A stretch of 64,000 nt of DNA from Burkholderia sp. FERM BP-3421. Its GTDB lineage: Bacteria; Pseudomonadota; Gammaproteobacteria; Burkholderiales; Burkholderiaceae. Location: the NCBI RefSeq assembly GCF_028657905.1, contig NZ_CP117782.1, forward strand, positions 1,860,001-1,924,000. Reading direction: 5' to 3'. The notes beneath the pieces are model-generated. The model did no database searches. It had not been told where the DNA came from and saw only the letters and a program-made list of their open reading frames with translations. Every line of letters begins with the position of its first letter. Position 1 is the first letter of the stretch. Of this stretch, positions 19,500 through 29,727 are shown one piece after another. The position numbers and the translations under genes are program-made.

Positions 19500-20519
19500 T
19501 CAAGCGTTCGTCCCCCATTCCAGCACGATCTTGCCGACATGCTCGCTGCTCTCCATCAGCGCGTGCGCATCGGCCGCCTGCTCGGCCGGGAAGGTCCGGT
19601 AGATCACGGGCTTGATGTGCCCGTCGGCCAGCAGCGGCCACACGCGCTCATGCAGCTGCGCGGCGATCCGCGCCTTGAATTCGACCGGACGCGGCCGCAG
19701 CGTCGACCCGGTCACCGTCAGGCGCCGGCGCAGAATCTCGCCGAGATTCACCTCGGACTTCGCGCCGCCGAGCAGCGCGATCAGCACCAGCCGGCCGCCG
19801 TCGGCGAGCGCGCTCAGTTCGCGCGGCACGTAGCTGCCCGCGACCATGTCGAGGATCACGTCGACGCCGCGATCCTGGGTCAGCGCCTTCACGACCTCGA
19901 CGAAATCCTCGGTGCGGTAATTGATCGCACGCTCCGCGCCGAGGCGCTCGCACGCCCGGCACTTGTCGTCGCTGCCCGCGGTGGCGAACACCCGGAAGCC
20001 CAGCGCATGCGCGATCTGGATCGCCGTCACGCCGATCCCGCTCGAGCCGCCCTGCACGAGCAGCGTCTCGTGCGGGCCGCCCTCGCCCGCGCCCAGCGCC
20101 GCGCGATCGAACACGTTGCTCCACACCGTGAAGAACGTCTCCGGCAGCGACGCCGCCTCGAGGTCCGTGAGCCCCGCGGGCACCGGCAGGCACTGCGCGA
20201 GCGGCGCCGCGACGTATTCCGCGTAGCCGCCGCCCGCGACGAGCGCGCATACGCGGTCGCCGCGCTTCAGGCCGAACGGGTTCGCGGCCGGATCGGACAG
20301 GTCGCCGTCGACGATCTCGCCCGCCACCTCGAGCCCCGGCAGATCGGAGACGCCCGGCTGCGGGGGATACGCGCCCTTGCGCTGAAACACATCAGGGCGA
20401 TTCACGCCCGACGCCGCCGCCTTGATCAGGACTTCGCCGCGCTTGAGACCGGGGCGCGGGCGCTCGGCGAGCTTCAACACCTCGGGCGCGCCGAATTCGG
20501 TGATTTCGATCGCTTTCAT
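19500..20519 (-). CDS. NAD(P)H-quinone oxidoreductase, zinc-independent MDR family
   Basis: A 339-residue medium-chain reductase of the quinone oxidoreductase type. It begins MKAIEITEFGAPEVLKLAERP and has the GroES-like N-terminal fold. The nucleotide-binding motif is present in LVQGGSSGIGVTAIQIAHALGFRVFATAGS. Structural zinc cysteines of alcohol dehydrogenases are absent, consistent with the QOR/PIG3 branch. It probably reduces quinones or enones with NADPH; the substrate is unknown. The ATG at 20519 was chosen because the upstream extension is non-homologous; a strong hairpin lies just 5' of it. Confidence 0.88.
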   Translation of the reverse strand: MKAIEITEFGAPEVLKLAERPRPGLKRGEVLIKAAASGVNRPDVFQRKGAYPPQPGVSDLPGLEVAGEIVDGDLSDPAANPFGLKRGDRVCALVAGGGYAEYVAAPLAQCLPVPAGLTDLEAASLPETFFTVWSNVFDRAALGAGEGGPHETLLVQGGSSGIGVTAIQIAHALGFRVFATAGSDDKCRACERLGAERAINYRTEDFVEVVKALTQDRGVDVILDMVAGSYVPRELSALADGGRLVLIALLGGAKSEVNLGEILRRRLTVTGSTLRPRPVEFKARIAAQLHERVWPLLADGHIKPVIYRTFPAEQAADAHALMESSEHVGKIVLEWGTNA

Positions 20520-20538
20520 GCTGTGGCTCCAGAAGCGG

Positions 20539-20572
20539 GATGGGTGTGCGTCGCAGCCGGCGCACACCCATC
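20539..20572 (-). other. 12-bp hairpin in 5' leader of quinone oxidoreductase
   Basis: A perfect 12-bp inverted repeat (GATGGGTGTGCG / CGCACACCCATC) with a ten-base loop lies 19 bases upstream of the ATG, between the pnp terminator and the reductase gene. There is no T run. It could protect or regulate the reductase 5' leader, or be a second decay barrier for the pnp mRNA. Confidence 0.45.
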
Positions 20573-20582
20573 CATCCTGCAA

Positions 20583-20618
20583 GAAAAACGGCCGGTGCGC
20601 GCGTGCGTCACCGGCCGT
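20583..20618 (-). terminator. Terminator after pnp
   Basis: The transcribed strand reads ACGGCCGGTG, an 11-base loop, CACCGGCCGT and then TTTTC, a 10-bp GC stem with a T run, 12 bases past the pnp stop. A standard intrinsic terminator. Confidence 0.9.
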
Positions 20619-20629
20619 CGATGCGCCGC

Positions 20630-22774
20630 TTACTGCTGCGGCGGCGTGCCGTCGTGCGAGCCGGCCGCTTCGTTCAGCAGCGCCTTCGCCGACAGGCGGA
20701 CCCGACCCTTCTCGTCCGTCTGGATGACCTTGACCTTCACCTGCTGGCCTTCCTTCAGGTAGTCATTGATGTCCTTCACACGCTCGTTGACGATTTCCGA
20801 GATGTGCAGCAGGCCATCCTTGCCCGGCAGCAGGTTCACGATCGCGCCGAAATCGAGCAGCTTGAGGACCGTGCCCTCGTACACCTGGCCGACTTCGATC
20901 TCGGCCGTGATGTTCTCGATGCGCTTCTTCGCCTCGGCCATGCCTTCGCTGCTCGTGCTCGCGATGGTCACGACGCCGTCGTCGGAGATGTCGATCGTCG
21001 TGCCGGTTTCCTCGGTCAGCGCGCGGATCACCGAACCGCCCTTGCCGATCACGTCGCGGATCTTTTCCGGGTTGATCTTGATGGTGATCATGCGCGGCGC
21101 GAACTCCGACAGCTGCGTGTTCGCACCCGACACGGCGGCCGTCATCTTGCCGAGGATGTGCATGCGGCCTTCCTGCGCTTGCGCGAGGGCGACCTGCATG
21201 ATTTCCTTGGTGATGCCCTGGATCTTGATGTCCATCTGCAGCGCGGTCACGCCTTCGGCCGTGCCGGCCACCTTGAAGTCCATGTCGCCGAGGTGATCTT
21301 CGTCGCCGAGGATATCGGTCAGCACCGCGAACTTGTTGCCCTCAAGGATCAGGCCCATCGCGATGCCCGCGACGTGCGCCTTCATCGGCACGCCGGCGTC
21401 CATCAGCGCGAGGCAGCCGCCGCACACCGACGCCATCGACGACGAACCGTTCGATTCGGTGATTTCCGACACCACGCGGATCGAGTAGCCGAACTCGTCG
21501 GCGCTCGGCAGGCACGCGACCAGCGCGCGCTTCGCGAGGCGGCCGTGGCCGATTTCGCGACGCTTCGGCGAGCCGACGCGGCCCGTTTCGCCGGTCGCGA
21601 ACGGGGGCATGTTGTAGTGGAGCATGAAGCGCTCGCGGTATTCGCCTTCGAGCGCGTCGATGATCTGCTCGTCGCCCTTGGTGCCGAGCGTCGCGACGAC
21701 GAGTGCCTGCGTCTCGCCGCGCGTGAACAGCGCGGAACCGTGGGTGCGCGGCAGCACGCCCGTGCGGATCTCGATCGGACGCACGGTGCGCGTGTCGCGG
21801 CCGTCGATGCGCGGCTCGCCGTTCAGGATCTGCGAACGGACGATCTTCGCCTCGATGTCGAACAGCACGTTGCCGACGGTGGCCTTGTCGGCCGCTGCCG
21901 TGCCGGCTGCCAGCGCTTCTTCCTCGAGCTTCGCCGAGGTCGCCGCGTAGGCTTCCTTCAGCTTGGCCGAGCGCGCCTGCTTGTCGCGGATCTGGTAAGC
22001 GGCGAGCAGCGCCGGCTGCGCCAGCTCGGTCACGCGGGCGATCAGCGCCTCGTTCTTCGGCGCCGGCTGCCAATCCCACTCGGGCTTGCCGCCGTCGCGC
22101 ACCAGCGCGTGGATCGCGTCGATCGCGACCTGCATCTGCTCGTGGCCGAACACCACGGCCCCCAGCATCACGTCTTCCGGCAGCTGGTCGGCTTCCGACT
22201 CGACCATCAGCACGGCGCGCTCGGTGCCCGCGACCACGAGGTCGAGGCGCGACGCCTTGATCTGCGCGCGGGTCGGGTTCAGCACGTACTGGCTATCGAT
22301 GTAGGCGACGCGCGCGGCGCCGACCGGGCCGTTGAACGGCAGGCCGGACACGGCCAGCGCAGCCGACGCGCCGATCAGCGCGGGGATGTCGGCCGGCACT
22401 TCCGGGTTCACCGACAGCACGTGGATGACCACCTGCACTTCGTTGTAGAAGCCTTCCGGGAACAGCGGGCGCAGCGGACGGTCGATGAGGCGCGAGGTCA
22501 GGGTCTCGTGCTCCGACGGACGGCCTTCGCGACGGAAGAAGCCGCCCGGGATCTTGCCGGCCGAGTAGGTCTTCTCGATGTAGTCGACGGTCAGCGGGAA
22601 GAAATCCTGGCCCGGCTTCGCCGACTTCGCGCCGACGACGGTCGCGAGCACCACGGTGTCCTCGATGTCGACGATCACGGCGCCGCCTGCCTGACGGGCG
22701 ATCTCACCGGTTTCGAGGCGCACCTTGTGCTGGCCCCACTGGAATTCCTTCACGACTTTATTGAACAGAGACAT
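20630..22774 (-). CDS. pnp: Polyribonucleotide nucleotidyltransferase
   Basis: PNPase degrades RNA 3' to 5' using phosphate and is a degradosome partner. The 714-residue protein has two RNase PH-like domains (the second with GETGRVGSPKRREIGHGRLA and the catalytic DEDHLGDMDFKVAGT). A KH domain follows near residues 555-615 (INPEKIRDVIGKGGSVIRAL), then an S1 domain near 625-693. The start MSLFNKVVKEFQWG matches the family; an ATG eight codons upstream was rejected. It lies downstream of rpsO, as in E. coli, with a long hairpin in the spacer. Confidence 0.97.
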   Translation of the reverse strand: MSLFNKVVKEFQWGQHKVRLETGEIARQAGGAVIVDIEDTVVLATVVGAKSAKPGQDFFPLTVDYIEKTYSAGKIPGGFFRREGRPSEHETLTSRLIDRPLRPLFPEGFYNEVQVVIHVLSVNPEVPADIPALIGASAALAVSGLPFNGPVGAARVAYIDSQYVLNPTRAQIKASRLDLVVAGTERAVLMVESEADQLPEDVMLGAVVFGHEQMQVAIDAIHALVRDGGKPEWDWQPAPKNEALIARVTELAQPALLAAYQIRDKQARSAKLKEAYAATSAKLEEEALAAGTAAADKATVGNVLFDIEAKIVRSQILNGEPRIDGRDTRTVRPIEIRTGVLPRTHGSALFTRGETQALVVATLGTKGDEQIIDALEGEYRERFMLHYNMPPFATGETGRVGSPKRREIGHGRLAKRALVACLPSADEFGYSIRVVSEITESNGSSSMASVCGGCLALMDAGVPMKAHVAGIAMGLILEGNKFAVLTDILGDEDHLGDMDFKVAGTAEGVTALQMDIKIQGITKEIMQVALAQAQEGRMHILGKMTAAVSGANTQLSEFAPRMITIKINPEKIRDVIGKGGSVIRALTEETGTTIDISDDGVVTIASTSSEGMAEAKKRIENITAEIEVGQVYEGTVLKLLDFGAIVNLLPGKDGLLHISEIVNERVKDINDYLKEGQQVKVKVIQTDEKGRVRLSAKALLNEAAGSHDGTPPQQ

Positions 22775-22878
22775 GGTCGCTCCTTGTTGTTCGTTCATCT
22801 CGATTCGCCGCGCGCGGCGCCTGGCCGGCGCGGCGGCGTCGCGCCCAGGCCGTATGGGAAGAGGTGTGTTTTTTATGC

Positions 22879-22919
22879 CATTCCAGCGCGGCGCCCGACA
22901 CGTGCGGCGCGCTGGAATG
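22879..22919 (-). promoter_or_regulatory. Hairpin in pnp leader, possible RNase III site
   Basis: A perfect 12-bp inverted repeat (CATTCCAGCGCG / CGCGCTGGAATG) with a 17-base loop lies about 105 bases upstream of the pnp start and downstream of the rpsO terminator. It has no T run in the direction of transcription. In E. coli the rpsO-pnp spacer forms an RNase III-cleaved stem that mediates PNPase autoregulation. The same position suggests an equivalent role; this is an inference. Confidence 0.5.
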
Positions 22920-22983
22920 ACACAAAGCTCAACCCTGGAACCTGGCCGCTTGGACCCGCGGCCGGTTGCCCGGCGCGGACCCC

Positions 22984-23050
22984 GCGGTACGGATCACGCT
23001 GCGTACCGCGCAAAAACAAAATGCCTGCATCAGCGGACTGACACAGGCAT
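22984..23050 (-). terminator. rpsO terminator plus second hairpin
   Basis: Downstream of the rpsO stop the transcribed strand has ATGCCTG, a 16-base loop, CAGGCAT and then TTTGTTTTT (23050 down to 23011), an intrinsic terminator. It is followed at once by a second 8-bp stem (GCGGTACG/CGTACCGC, 22984-23009). Read-through of this pair would give the known rpsO-pnp dicistronic arrangement. Confidence 0.75.
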
Positions 23051-23073
23051 CTTGCTGGAGGCGTTCGCCCCGC

Positions 23074-23343
23074 TTACTTACGCAGACCCAGCTTCTCGAT
23101 CAGCGCGCGGTAACGGTCGGCGTCCTTGCCCTTGAGGTAGTCGAGCAGCTTGCGGCGACGGCTCACCATGCGCAGCAGGCCACGACGGCTGTGGTGGTCC
23201 TTCGCGTGGGTCTTGAAGTGACCCGTGAGTTCCACGATGCGCGCGGTCAGCAGCGCGACCTGGACTTCGGGCGACCCCGTGTCGTTGGTGGCGCGGGCAA
23301 ACTGAGAAACGACTTCCGACTTCTTGATATCAGCAACAGACAT
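23074..23343 (-). CDS. rpsO: 30S ribosomal protein S15
   Basis: S15 is an 89-residue primary 16S rRNA-binding protein. The sequence shows the typical GSPEVQVALLTARIVELTGHFKTHAKDHHSRRGLL and ends SRRRKLLDYLKGKDADRYRALIEKLGLRK. An AGGAAATCAC ribosome site precedes the ATG. The gene has its own promoter upstream and a terminator downstream, followed by pnp. Confidence 0.97.
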   Translation of the reverse strand: MSVADIKKSEVVSQFARATNDTGSPEVQVALLTARIVELTGHFKTHAKDHHSRRGLLRMVSRRRKLLDYLKGKDADRYRALIEKLGLRK

Positions 23344-23412
23344 GTGATTTCCTTTCAGACTAAACAGGCGGACACGGAAGAAAGGCCGTGCCGTGACTTA
23401 CAACCGGCGGGC

Positions 23413-23421
23413 ATTGTAGCA
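23413..23421 (-). promoter_or_regulatory. Extended -10 promoter of rpsO
   Basis: On the transcribed strand TGC directly precedes TACAAT, an extended -10 element about 70 bases upstream of the rpsO ATG. No good -35 is seen at the usual spacing, which extended -10 promoters tolerate. Confidence 0.5.
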
Positions 23422-23450
23422 TAAGTCCCCCGCCCGGCCACGCCCGCCTT

Positions 23451-24722
23451 TCAGGGCCGCTGCATCACGCACGCGGCCGGCGCGGCCGCCTCCGTCGGCG
23501 GCACCGCCAGCACGGTTCGGAAACCATAACCCGACCCTTCGTTGTCGAAGCGCACGCCGCGCGTGCCCGCCTTGTCCATCTGCATGACATAAAGGGGTTG
23601 AATCAATTGATGGTCAGCCGCGCGCATCCGCACCGGGTGGAAGCCGTCGTCGAAACGCATCCCCTCGAGCGCACGCGCCACGGCGACGGGATCGGCGCTG
23701 CCCGCCTTCGACATCGCGGCGGCCAGCATCTCCACCATCTCGCTCATGCGCCGCACCGGGTAGTCGTCCTGGGCGGCCGGGAAACGCGCGCGGAACGCCT
23801 GGTAGAACGCGTCCGACTGCGCGCCGCCCGCGTTCGGGTGCCAGTCGGCCACCGCCAGCACGCGCCGCACGCCGGCGTCGCCCAGCGCGGCCGGCGCGCC
23901 GAGGCTGTTGCCGTAGAACGTATAGAAGCGGGTGTCGAGCCCCTGCTCGCGGGCCGCCTTGACGAGCAGCGTCAGGTCGTTGCCCCAGTTGCCGGTGATC
24001 ACCGCGTCGGCGCCGCCCGCGCGGATCTTCTCGACATACGGCGCGAAATCCTTGACCCGCCCGATTGGATGGAACTCGTCGCCGACCACCGCGATGTCCG
24101 GCCGCCGCGCCTTCAGCGCGGCGCGGGCCAGCGCGCTGACGTCGCGCCCGAAGCTGTAGTCCTGGTTCAGCAGGTAGACCTTGCGCACCGCGCGGTCGCC
24201 CGCCAGCACGTCGACGAGCGCATCCATCCGCAGCCCCGCGTGCGCATCGAAGCGGAAATGCCAGAAGCTGCACGCGCTGCCCGTCAGCGCCGGATCGTCG
24301 GCCGAGTAGTTGAGGAACAGCGCGCGATGCGCGGGGTCGCGCGCATTCTGGCGCGCGAGCGCGGTCACGAGCGCCGCCGCCACCGCCGAACCGTTGCCCT
24401 GCATCACGAAGCCGATCTGCCGGTCGCGCGCCGCGCGCAACTGGACCAGCGCCTCCTCGACGCCACCCTTGCTGTCGAACACCACGAGTTCGAGCGGATG
24501 CATGCCGTCGCGCAGCTTCACGCCGCCCCGCGCGTTCACGCGCTCGACGCCGAAACGCAGATTGCGCTCCACCGCGGCGCCCGCGTTGGCGAACGGCCCC
24601 GACATGCCCTCGATGAGCGCGAGCCTGACCGGCTCGCCCGCCGCCTGCGCGCTCGCTGCCCACGGCGCCAACAGCGCGCAGGCCGTCCACGCGGCCGCCA
24701 CCGCCCGCATCCATCGTTGCAT
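23451..24722 (-). CDS. ABC transporter substrate-binding protein, LivK/type-1 periplasmic fold
   Basis: A 423-residue exported protein with a clear signal peptide (MQRWMRAVAAAWTACALLAP, cleavage after the ASAQA region). The mature part has the type-1 periplasmic binding fold of branched-chain amino acid/amide binding proteins (RLALIEGMSGPFANAGAAVE; VITGNWGNDLTLLVKAAREQ). No permease or ATPase gene is beside it, so it is an orphan in this window. It may serve a transporter encoded elsewhere. The ligand cannot be predicted. Confidence 0.85.
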   Translation of the reverse strand: MQRWMRAVAAAWTACALLAPWAASAQAAGEPVRLALIEGMSGPFANAGAAVERNLRFGVERVNARGGVKLRDGMHPLELVVFDSKGGVEEALVQLRAARDRQIGFVMQGNGSAVAAALVTALARQNARDPAHRALFLNYSADDPALTGSACSFWHFRFDAHAGLRMDALVDVLAGDRAVRKVYLLNQDYSFGRDVSALARAALKARRPDIAVVGDEFHPIGRVKDFAPYVEKIRAGGADAVITGNWGNDLTLLVKAAREQGLDTRFYTFYGNSLGAPAALGDAGVRRVLAVADWHPNAGGAQSDAFYQAFRARFPAAQDDYPVRRMSEMVEMLAAAMSKAGSADPVAVARALEGMRFDDGFHPVRMRAADHQLIQPLYVMQMDKAGTRGVRFDNEGSGYGFRTVLAVPPTEAAAPAACVMQRP

Positions 24723-24855
24723 CGCGCCACTCCCTCTCGATTCACGAAGCGCGGATCATACCCCGCCGCGCTTTTGCGGCTTTTCCGCGCGCGGCGTGCG
24801 CCGGCACGCGCCGGGCGTGATAAAACGTCGGATATCCCGTGTCTTGGAGATTCCT

Positions 24856-25356
24856 ATGCTCATCCGCCTCCCGGTCCTGCTCGCCTGCGCCGCCGCGCTT
24901 CTCGCCGGCTGCGCGCAGCCGTGGCAGCAGTTCCAGGCCGGCCAGGACCAGTCGGCGATCGTCGCGCGCATGGGTCCGCCGCGCGAGATCTACGATCTGC
25001 CGAACGGCGGCAAGCGGCTGATGTGGCCGACCCAGCCGATGGGCGAGGTCACGACGGCGGCCGATGTCGACGCGAGCGGCAAGATCGTCAACGTGCGTCA
25101 AGTGCTGCAGCCGAACGAGTTCTATCGCGCGGAAATCGGCAAGTGGACGAAAACCGACGTGCTCGTGAACTTCGGGCGCCCGGTCGAGACCGCCTACTTC
25201 CCGCTGATGAAGCGCGAGACCTGGACCTACCGCTACCTGGAAGACAACGTCTGGTACATGCTTTACAGCTTCTATTTCGACGACCAGGGCATCCTGCGCC
25301 TGACGCAGAAAACGCCGGATCCGCTGCACGATCCCGACCGCCGTACGCTTTTCTGA
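24856..25356 (+). CDS. Outer-membrane-type lipoprotein, unknown function
   Basis: A 166-residue protein with a type II signal peptide: MLIRLPVLLACAAALLAGC, lipobox LAGC with the modified cysteine at position 19. The mature part contains two related segments starting around VARMGPPREIYDLPNGGKRL and VLVNFGRPVETAYFPLMKRE, reminiscent of SmpA/BamE-like repeats with the G-x-P-x-x-x motif. It is followed by a strong terminator, so it is a single-gene unit. The BamE-like fold is a guess; the function is unknown. Confidence 0.85.
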   Translation: MLIRLPVLLACAAALLAGCAQPWQQFQAGQDQSAIVARMGPPREIYDLPNGGKRLMWPTQPMGEVTTAADVDASGKIVNVRQVLQPNEFYRAEIGKWTKTDVLVNFGRPVETAYFPLMKRETWTYRYLEDNVWYMLYSFYFDDQGILRLTQKTPDPLHDPDRRTLF

Positions 25357-25393
25357 AATATTTTCCGCTCATCGGTGACATTTGGATAGAAAT

Positions 25394-25445
25394 AGCCATT
25401 TAATCAGGCAAGATTTACCCTTGCCGCGATTAAATGGCTTTTTTG
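25394..25445 (+). terminator. Long-stem terminator after lipoprotein gene
   Basis: AGCCATTTAATC pairs perfectly with GATTAAATGGCT (12 bp), and inside it GGCAAG pairs with CTTGCC. TTTTTT follows the outer stem. This is a strong intrinsic terminator 38 bases after the stop codon. The rest of the 25446-25779 spacer holds no gene, only the operator-like repeats listed separately. Confidence 0.92.
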
Positions 25446-25635
25446 TTATTTTATTTTCATACCGCCGTCATGCCGCGCGCCGGTGCGGCCGCGCGCCTGT
25501 GGGCGAACCAGCGTGAGACGCCCGTCCCACCGGCATGCGCGCCACCGCCCTCCGATCGCCAGTATGGTGCGTCCCGCGCTCGCTTTCGCCACCGCCGCGC
25601 CAATTCCGGTGCAAATGCAAACAATCACCGCGATA

Positions 25636-25658
25636 AATTGAAACAGAATGTTTCAATT
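25636..25658. promoter_or_regulatory. Inverted repeat, candidate operator upstream of carbonic anhydrase
   Basis: AATTGAAAC-agaat-GTTTCAATT is a perfect 9-bp inverted repeat with a five-base centre, in an AT-rich island about 120 bp upstream of the carbonic anhydrase gene. The T-N11-A style spacing fits a LysR-type or other dimeric regulator site. No regulator gene is adjacent. Confidence 0.5.
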
Positions 25659-25701
25659 CGAACTCTTGAATAAGACAAACCCCTAATATCACCCATCGAC
25701 C

Positions 25702-25721
25702 ACCTTTCAATTTAGAAAGGT
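25702..25721. promoter_or_regulatory. Second inverted repeat upstream of carbonic anhydrase
   Basis: ACCTTTC-aattta-GAAAGGT, a 7-bp perfect inverted repeat, lies about 60 bp upstream of the carbonic anhydrase ATG and downstream of the 25636 repeat. It could be a second operator half or an mRNA leader stem. Confidence 0.4.
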
Positions 25722-25779
25722 ATTGGGTTTTAACGACGCCGGCTGTCGGATATTTCCGATTCATTATGAAGGAATCCTC

Positions 25780-26424
25780 ATGAACCGTCCCAAGAGCATG
25801 CTCGCTGCCAACATCGCCTGGGCCCGCGAAACGGCCGAACGCGCGCCCGACTTCTTCGACACGCTCGCGCGCGGCCAGAATCCGCGCGTCCTCTGGATCG
25901 GCTGCGCCGACAGCCGCGTGCCGGCGGAAACCATCACCCACAGTGCGCCCGGCGAGCTGTTCGTCCACCGCAACATCGCGAACCTGTTCCAGCCCGACGA
26001 CGACAACTGCGCCAGCGTGCTCGAGTACGCGGTGCGCGTGCTGAAGGTCGACCACGTGATCGTCTGCGGCCACTACGGCTGCGGTGGCGTGCGCGCCTCG
26101 CTGCTGCCGCCCTCGCCCGCGCTGCCGCACGTGAACCGCCGGATCGCGCCGCTGTGCGCGCTGGCCGCGCGCCATCGCGGCGAACTCGACCCGCTGCCGT
26201 CCGACCAGGCCGCCGACCGGCTCGCCGAACTCAACGTGCTGGAGCAGGTGCGCGCGCTGCGCGACGCCGCGATCATCCGCGACAGCGACCCCGCGCCGCT
26301 CGTGCACGGCTGGATCTTTTCGCTGGCGGACGGCCGCCTGAAGGAGCTGACATCCGGCTACCCCGCCCGCGCCGTCGCACCGCACGCCGCCGCCCAGGCG
26401 GAAGCCGCGCCCGCGCTGTCCTGA
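25780..26424 (+). CDS. Beta-class carbonic anhydrase
   Basis: This 214-residue enzyme interconverts CO2 and bicarbonate. Zinc ligands of the beta class are present: C42 in the motif CADSRVP (with D44 and R46), and H98 and C101 in GHYGCGG. The ATG at 25780 has an AAGGAA ribosome site; an upstream in-frame ATG adds a non-homologous leader. It is followed after 29 bp by a SulP transporter gene, a pairing seen in many bacteria in which the transporter moves bicarbonate and the enzyme equilibrates it. Confidence 0.95.
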   Translation: MNRPKSMLAANIAWARETAERAPDFFDTLARGQNPRVLWIGCADSRVPAETITHSAPGELFVHRNIANLFQPDDDNCASVLEYAVRVLKVDHVIVCGHYGCGGVRASLLPPSPALPHVNRRIAPLCALAARHRGELDPLPSDQAADRLAELNVLEQVRALRDAAIIRDSDPAPLVHGWIFSLADGRLKELTSGYPARAVAPHAAAQAEAAPALS

Positions 26425-26453
26425 CCCGCCTCCCCCTTTCTTCCTCGGCCACC

Positions 26454-27986
<1,533 letters not shown>

Positions 27987-28002
27987 CGGCGCGTCCAAGC
28001 AA

Positions 28003-28038
28003 AACGCCCCCGCGCGGCTTGCGTCGCGCGGGGGCGTT
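28003..28038. terminator. Convergent terminator between SulP gene and leuA
   Basis: AACGCCCCCGCGCG and its exact complement CGCGCGGGGGCGTT form a 14-bp stem with an eight-base loop. Read on the minus strand it is followed by TTTG, which suits leuA. On the plus strand the T run is poor, but the stem may still stop or protect the SulP message. Confidence 0.8.
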
Positions 28039-28079
28039 GTCATGGCGTCACGCCGGCTCGTGAGCCGGCGCGGCCGACG

Positions 28080-29624
28080 TCAGGAACGCTGCGGGTTCAG
28101 CTTGTCGACGTTCGCGTGCAGCTTGTTGAGCGCCGCGATATACGCCTTGGCCGACGCCGCGACGATGTCAGGATCGGTGCCGACGCCGTTGACGATCCGG
28201 CCGCTCTTCGACAGCCGCACGGTCACCTCGCCCTGCGCCTGGGTGCCGGTGGTGATCGCGTTGACCGAGTACAACAGCAGCTCGGAGCCGCTGCCGACCT
28301 CGCTCTCGATCGCGTTCAGCGTGGCGTCGACCGGCCCGTTGCCGCGCGCCTCGCCGCTCACTTCCGCGCCGTCGACCGAGAACACGACCTTCGCCTGAGG
28401 CTGCTCGCCCGTCTCGGAATGCTGCGCGAGCGACACGAACTTGTAGCGCTCCTGGGCCTGCGCGAGCGACGCCTCTTCGTTGACGATCGCGATGATGTCC
28501 TCGTCGAAGATCTCCGACTTGCGGTCCGCCAGATCCTTGAAGCGCATGAACGCCGCGTTGAGGTCCGCTTCGCTGTCGAGCGCGATGCCGAGCTCCTGCA
28601 GCCGCTGCTTGAACGCGTTGCGGCCCGACAGCTTGCCGAGCACGATCTTGTTCGCGGTCCAGCCCACGTCTTCCGCGCGCATGATCTCGTAGGTGTCGCG
28701 CGCCTTCAGCACGCCGTCCTGGTGGATGCCCGACGCATGCGCGAACGCGTTCGCGCCGACCACCGCCTTGTTCGGCTGCACGACGAAGCCCGTGATCTGC
28801 GATACGAGCTTCGAGGCCGGCACGATCTGCGTGGTGTCGATGCCGAGATCGAGGCCGAAGTAATCCTTGCGGGTCTTCACGGCCATCACGATTTCCTCGA
28901 GCGAGGTATTGCCCGCGCGCTCGCCGAGACCGTTGATCGTGCACTCGACCTGACGCGCGCCGCCGATCTTCACGCCCGCGAGCGAATTCGCCACCGCCAT
29001 CCCGAGGTCGTTGTGGCAGTGCACCGAGAAGATCGCCTTGTCCGAATTCGGGATGCGCTCGCGCAGCGTCTTGACGAGGTTGCCGTACAGCTCCGGCACG
29101 CCGTAGCCGACCGTGTCGGCGATGTTGATGGTGGTGGCGCCTTCCGCGATCACGGCCTCGAGCACGCGGCACAGGAAATCCAGGTCCGAGCGGCTGCCGT
29201 CTTCCGGCGAGAATTCAATGTCGTCGGTGAACTTGCGCGCGAAGCGCACCGCGAGGCGCGCCTGCTCGAACACCTGGTCGGGCGTCATCCGCAGCTTCTT
29301 CTCCATGTGCAGCGGCGAAGTCGCGATGAAGGTGTGGATCCGGAAGCGGTTCGCGGGCTTCAGCGCATCGGCCGCGCGCTGGATGTCCTTGTCGTTGGCG
29401 CGCGCGAGCGAGCAGATCGTGCTGTCCTTGACCTGCGACGCGATCGTCTGGATCGCGTCGAAATCGCCGTTCGAGCTGGCCGCGAAGCCCGCCTCGATCA
29501 CGTCGACCTTCATCCGTTCCAGGTGCTTCGCGATGCGGATCTTCTCTTCCTTCGTCATCGACGCCCCGGGCGATTGCTCGCCGTCGCGCAACGTCGTATC
29601 GAAAATGATCAGTTTGTCTGTCAT
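28080..29624 (-). CDS. leuA: 2-isopropylmalate synthase
   Basis: LeuA condenses 2-ketoisovalerate with acetyl-CoA, the first committed step of leucine synthesis. The 514-residue protein has the DTTLRDGEQSPG catalytic motif at residues 9-20, the metal-binding HCHNDLG, and the NGLGERAGN signature. A C-terminal leucine-sensing regulatory domain occupies about residues 370-510. A GGAG site lies upstream of the ATG. The gene has its own promoter and a candidate leucine-rich leader ORF, described separately. Leucine feedback inhibition is expected from the family. Confidence 0.96.
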   Translation of the reverse strand: MTDKLIIFDTTLRDGEQSPGASMTKEEKIRIAKHLERMKVDVIEAGFAASSNGDFDAIQTIASQVKDSTICSLARANDKDIQRAADALKPANRFRIHTFIATSPLHMEKKLRMTPDQVFEQARLAVRFARKFTDDIEFSPEDGSRSDLDFLCRVLEAVIAEGATTINIADTVGYGVPELYGNLVKTLRERIPNSDKAIFSVHCHNDLGMAVANSLAGVKIGGARQVECTINGLGERAGNTSLEEIVMAVKTRKDYFGLDLGIDTTQIVPASKLVSQITGFVVQPNKAVVGANAFAHASGIHQDGVLKARDTYEIMRAEDVGWTANKIVLGKLSGRNAFKQRLQELGIALDSEADLNAAFMRFKDLADRKSEIFDEDIIAIVNEEASLAQAQERYKFVSLAQHSETGEQPQAKVVFSVDGAEVSGEARGNGPVDATLNAIESEVGSGSELLLYSVNAITTGTQAQGEVTVRLSKSGRIVNGVGTDPDIVAASAKAYIAALNKLHANVDKLNPQRS

Positions 29625-29727
29625 GGGGACTCCAGGAGGCTTGTTGGGGATAGCACAAACGTAATGAAGTTCGCGCCACCGCTGGCGACGCTCAACAACA
29701 GACGAGGCAGACGGAGGGCGAAAACGG

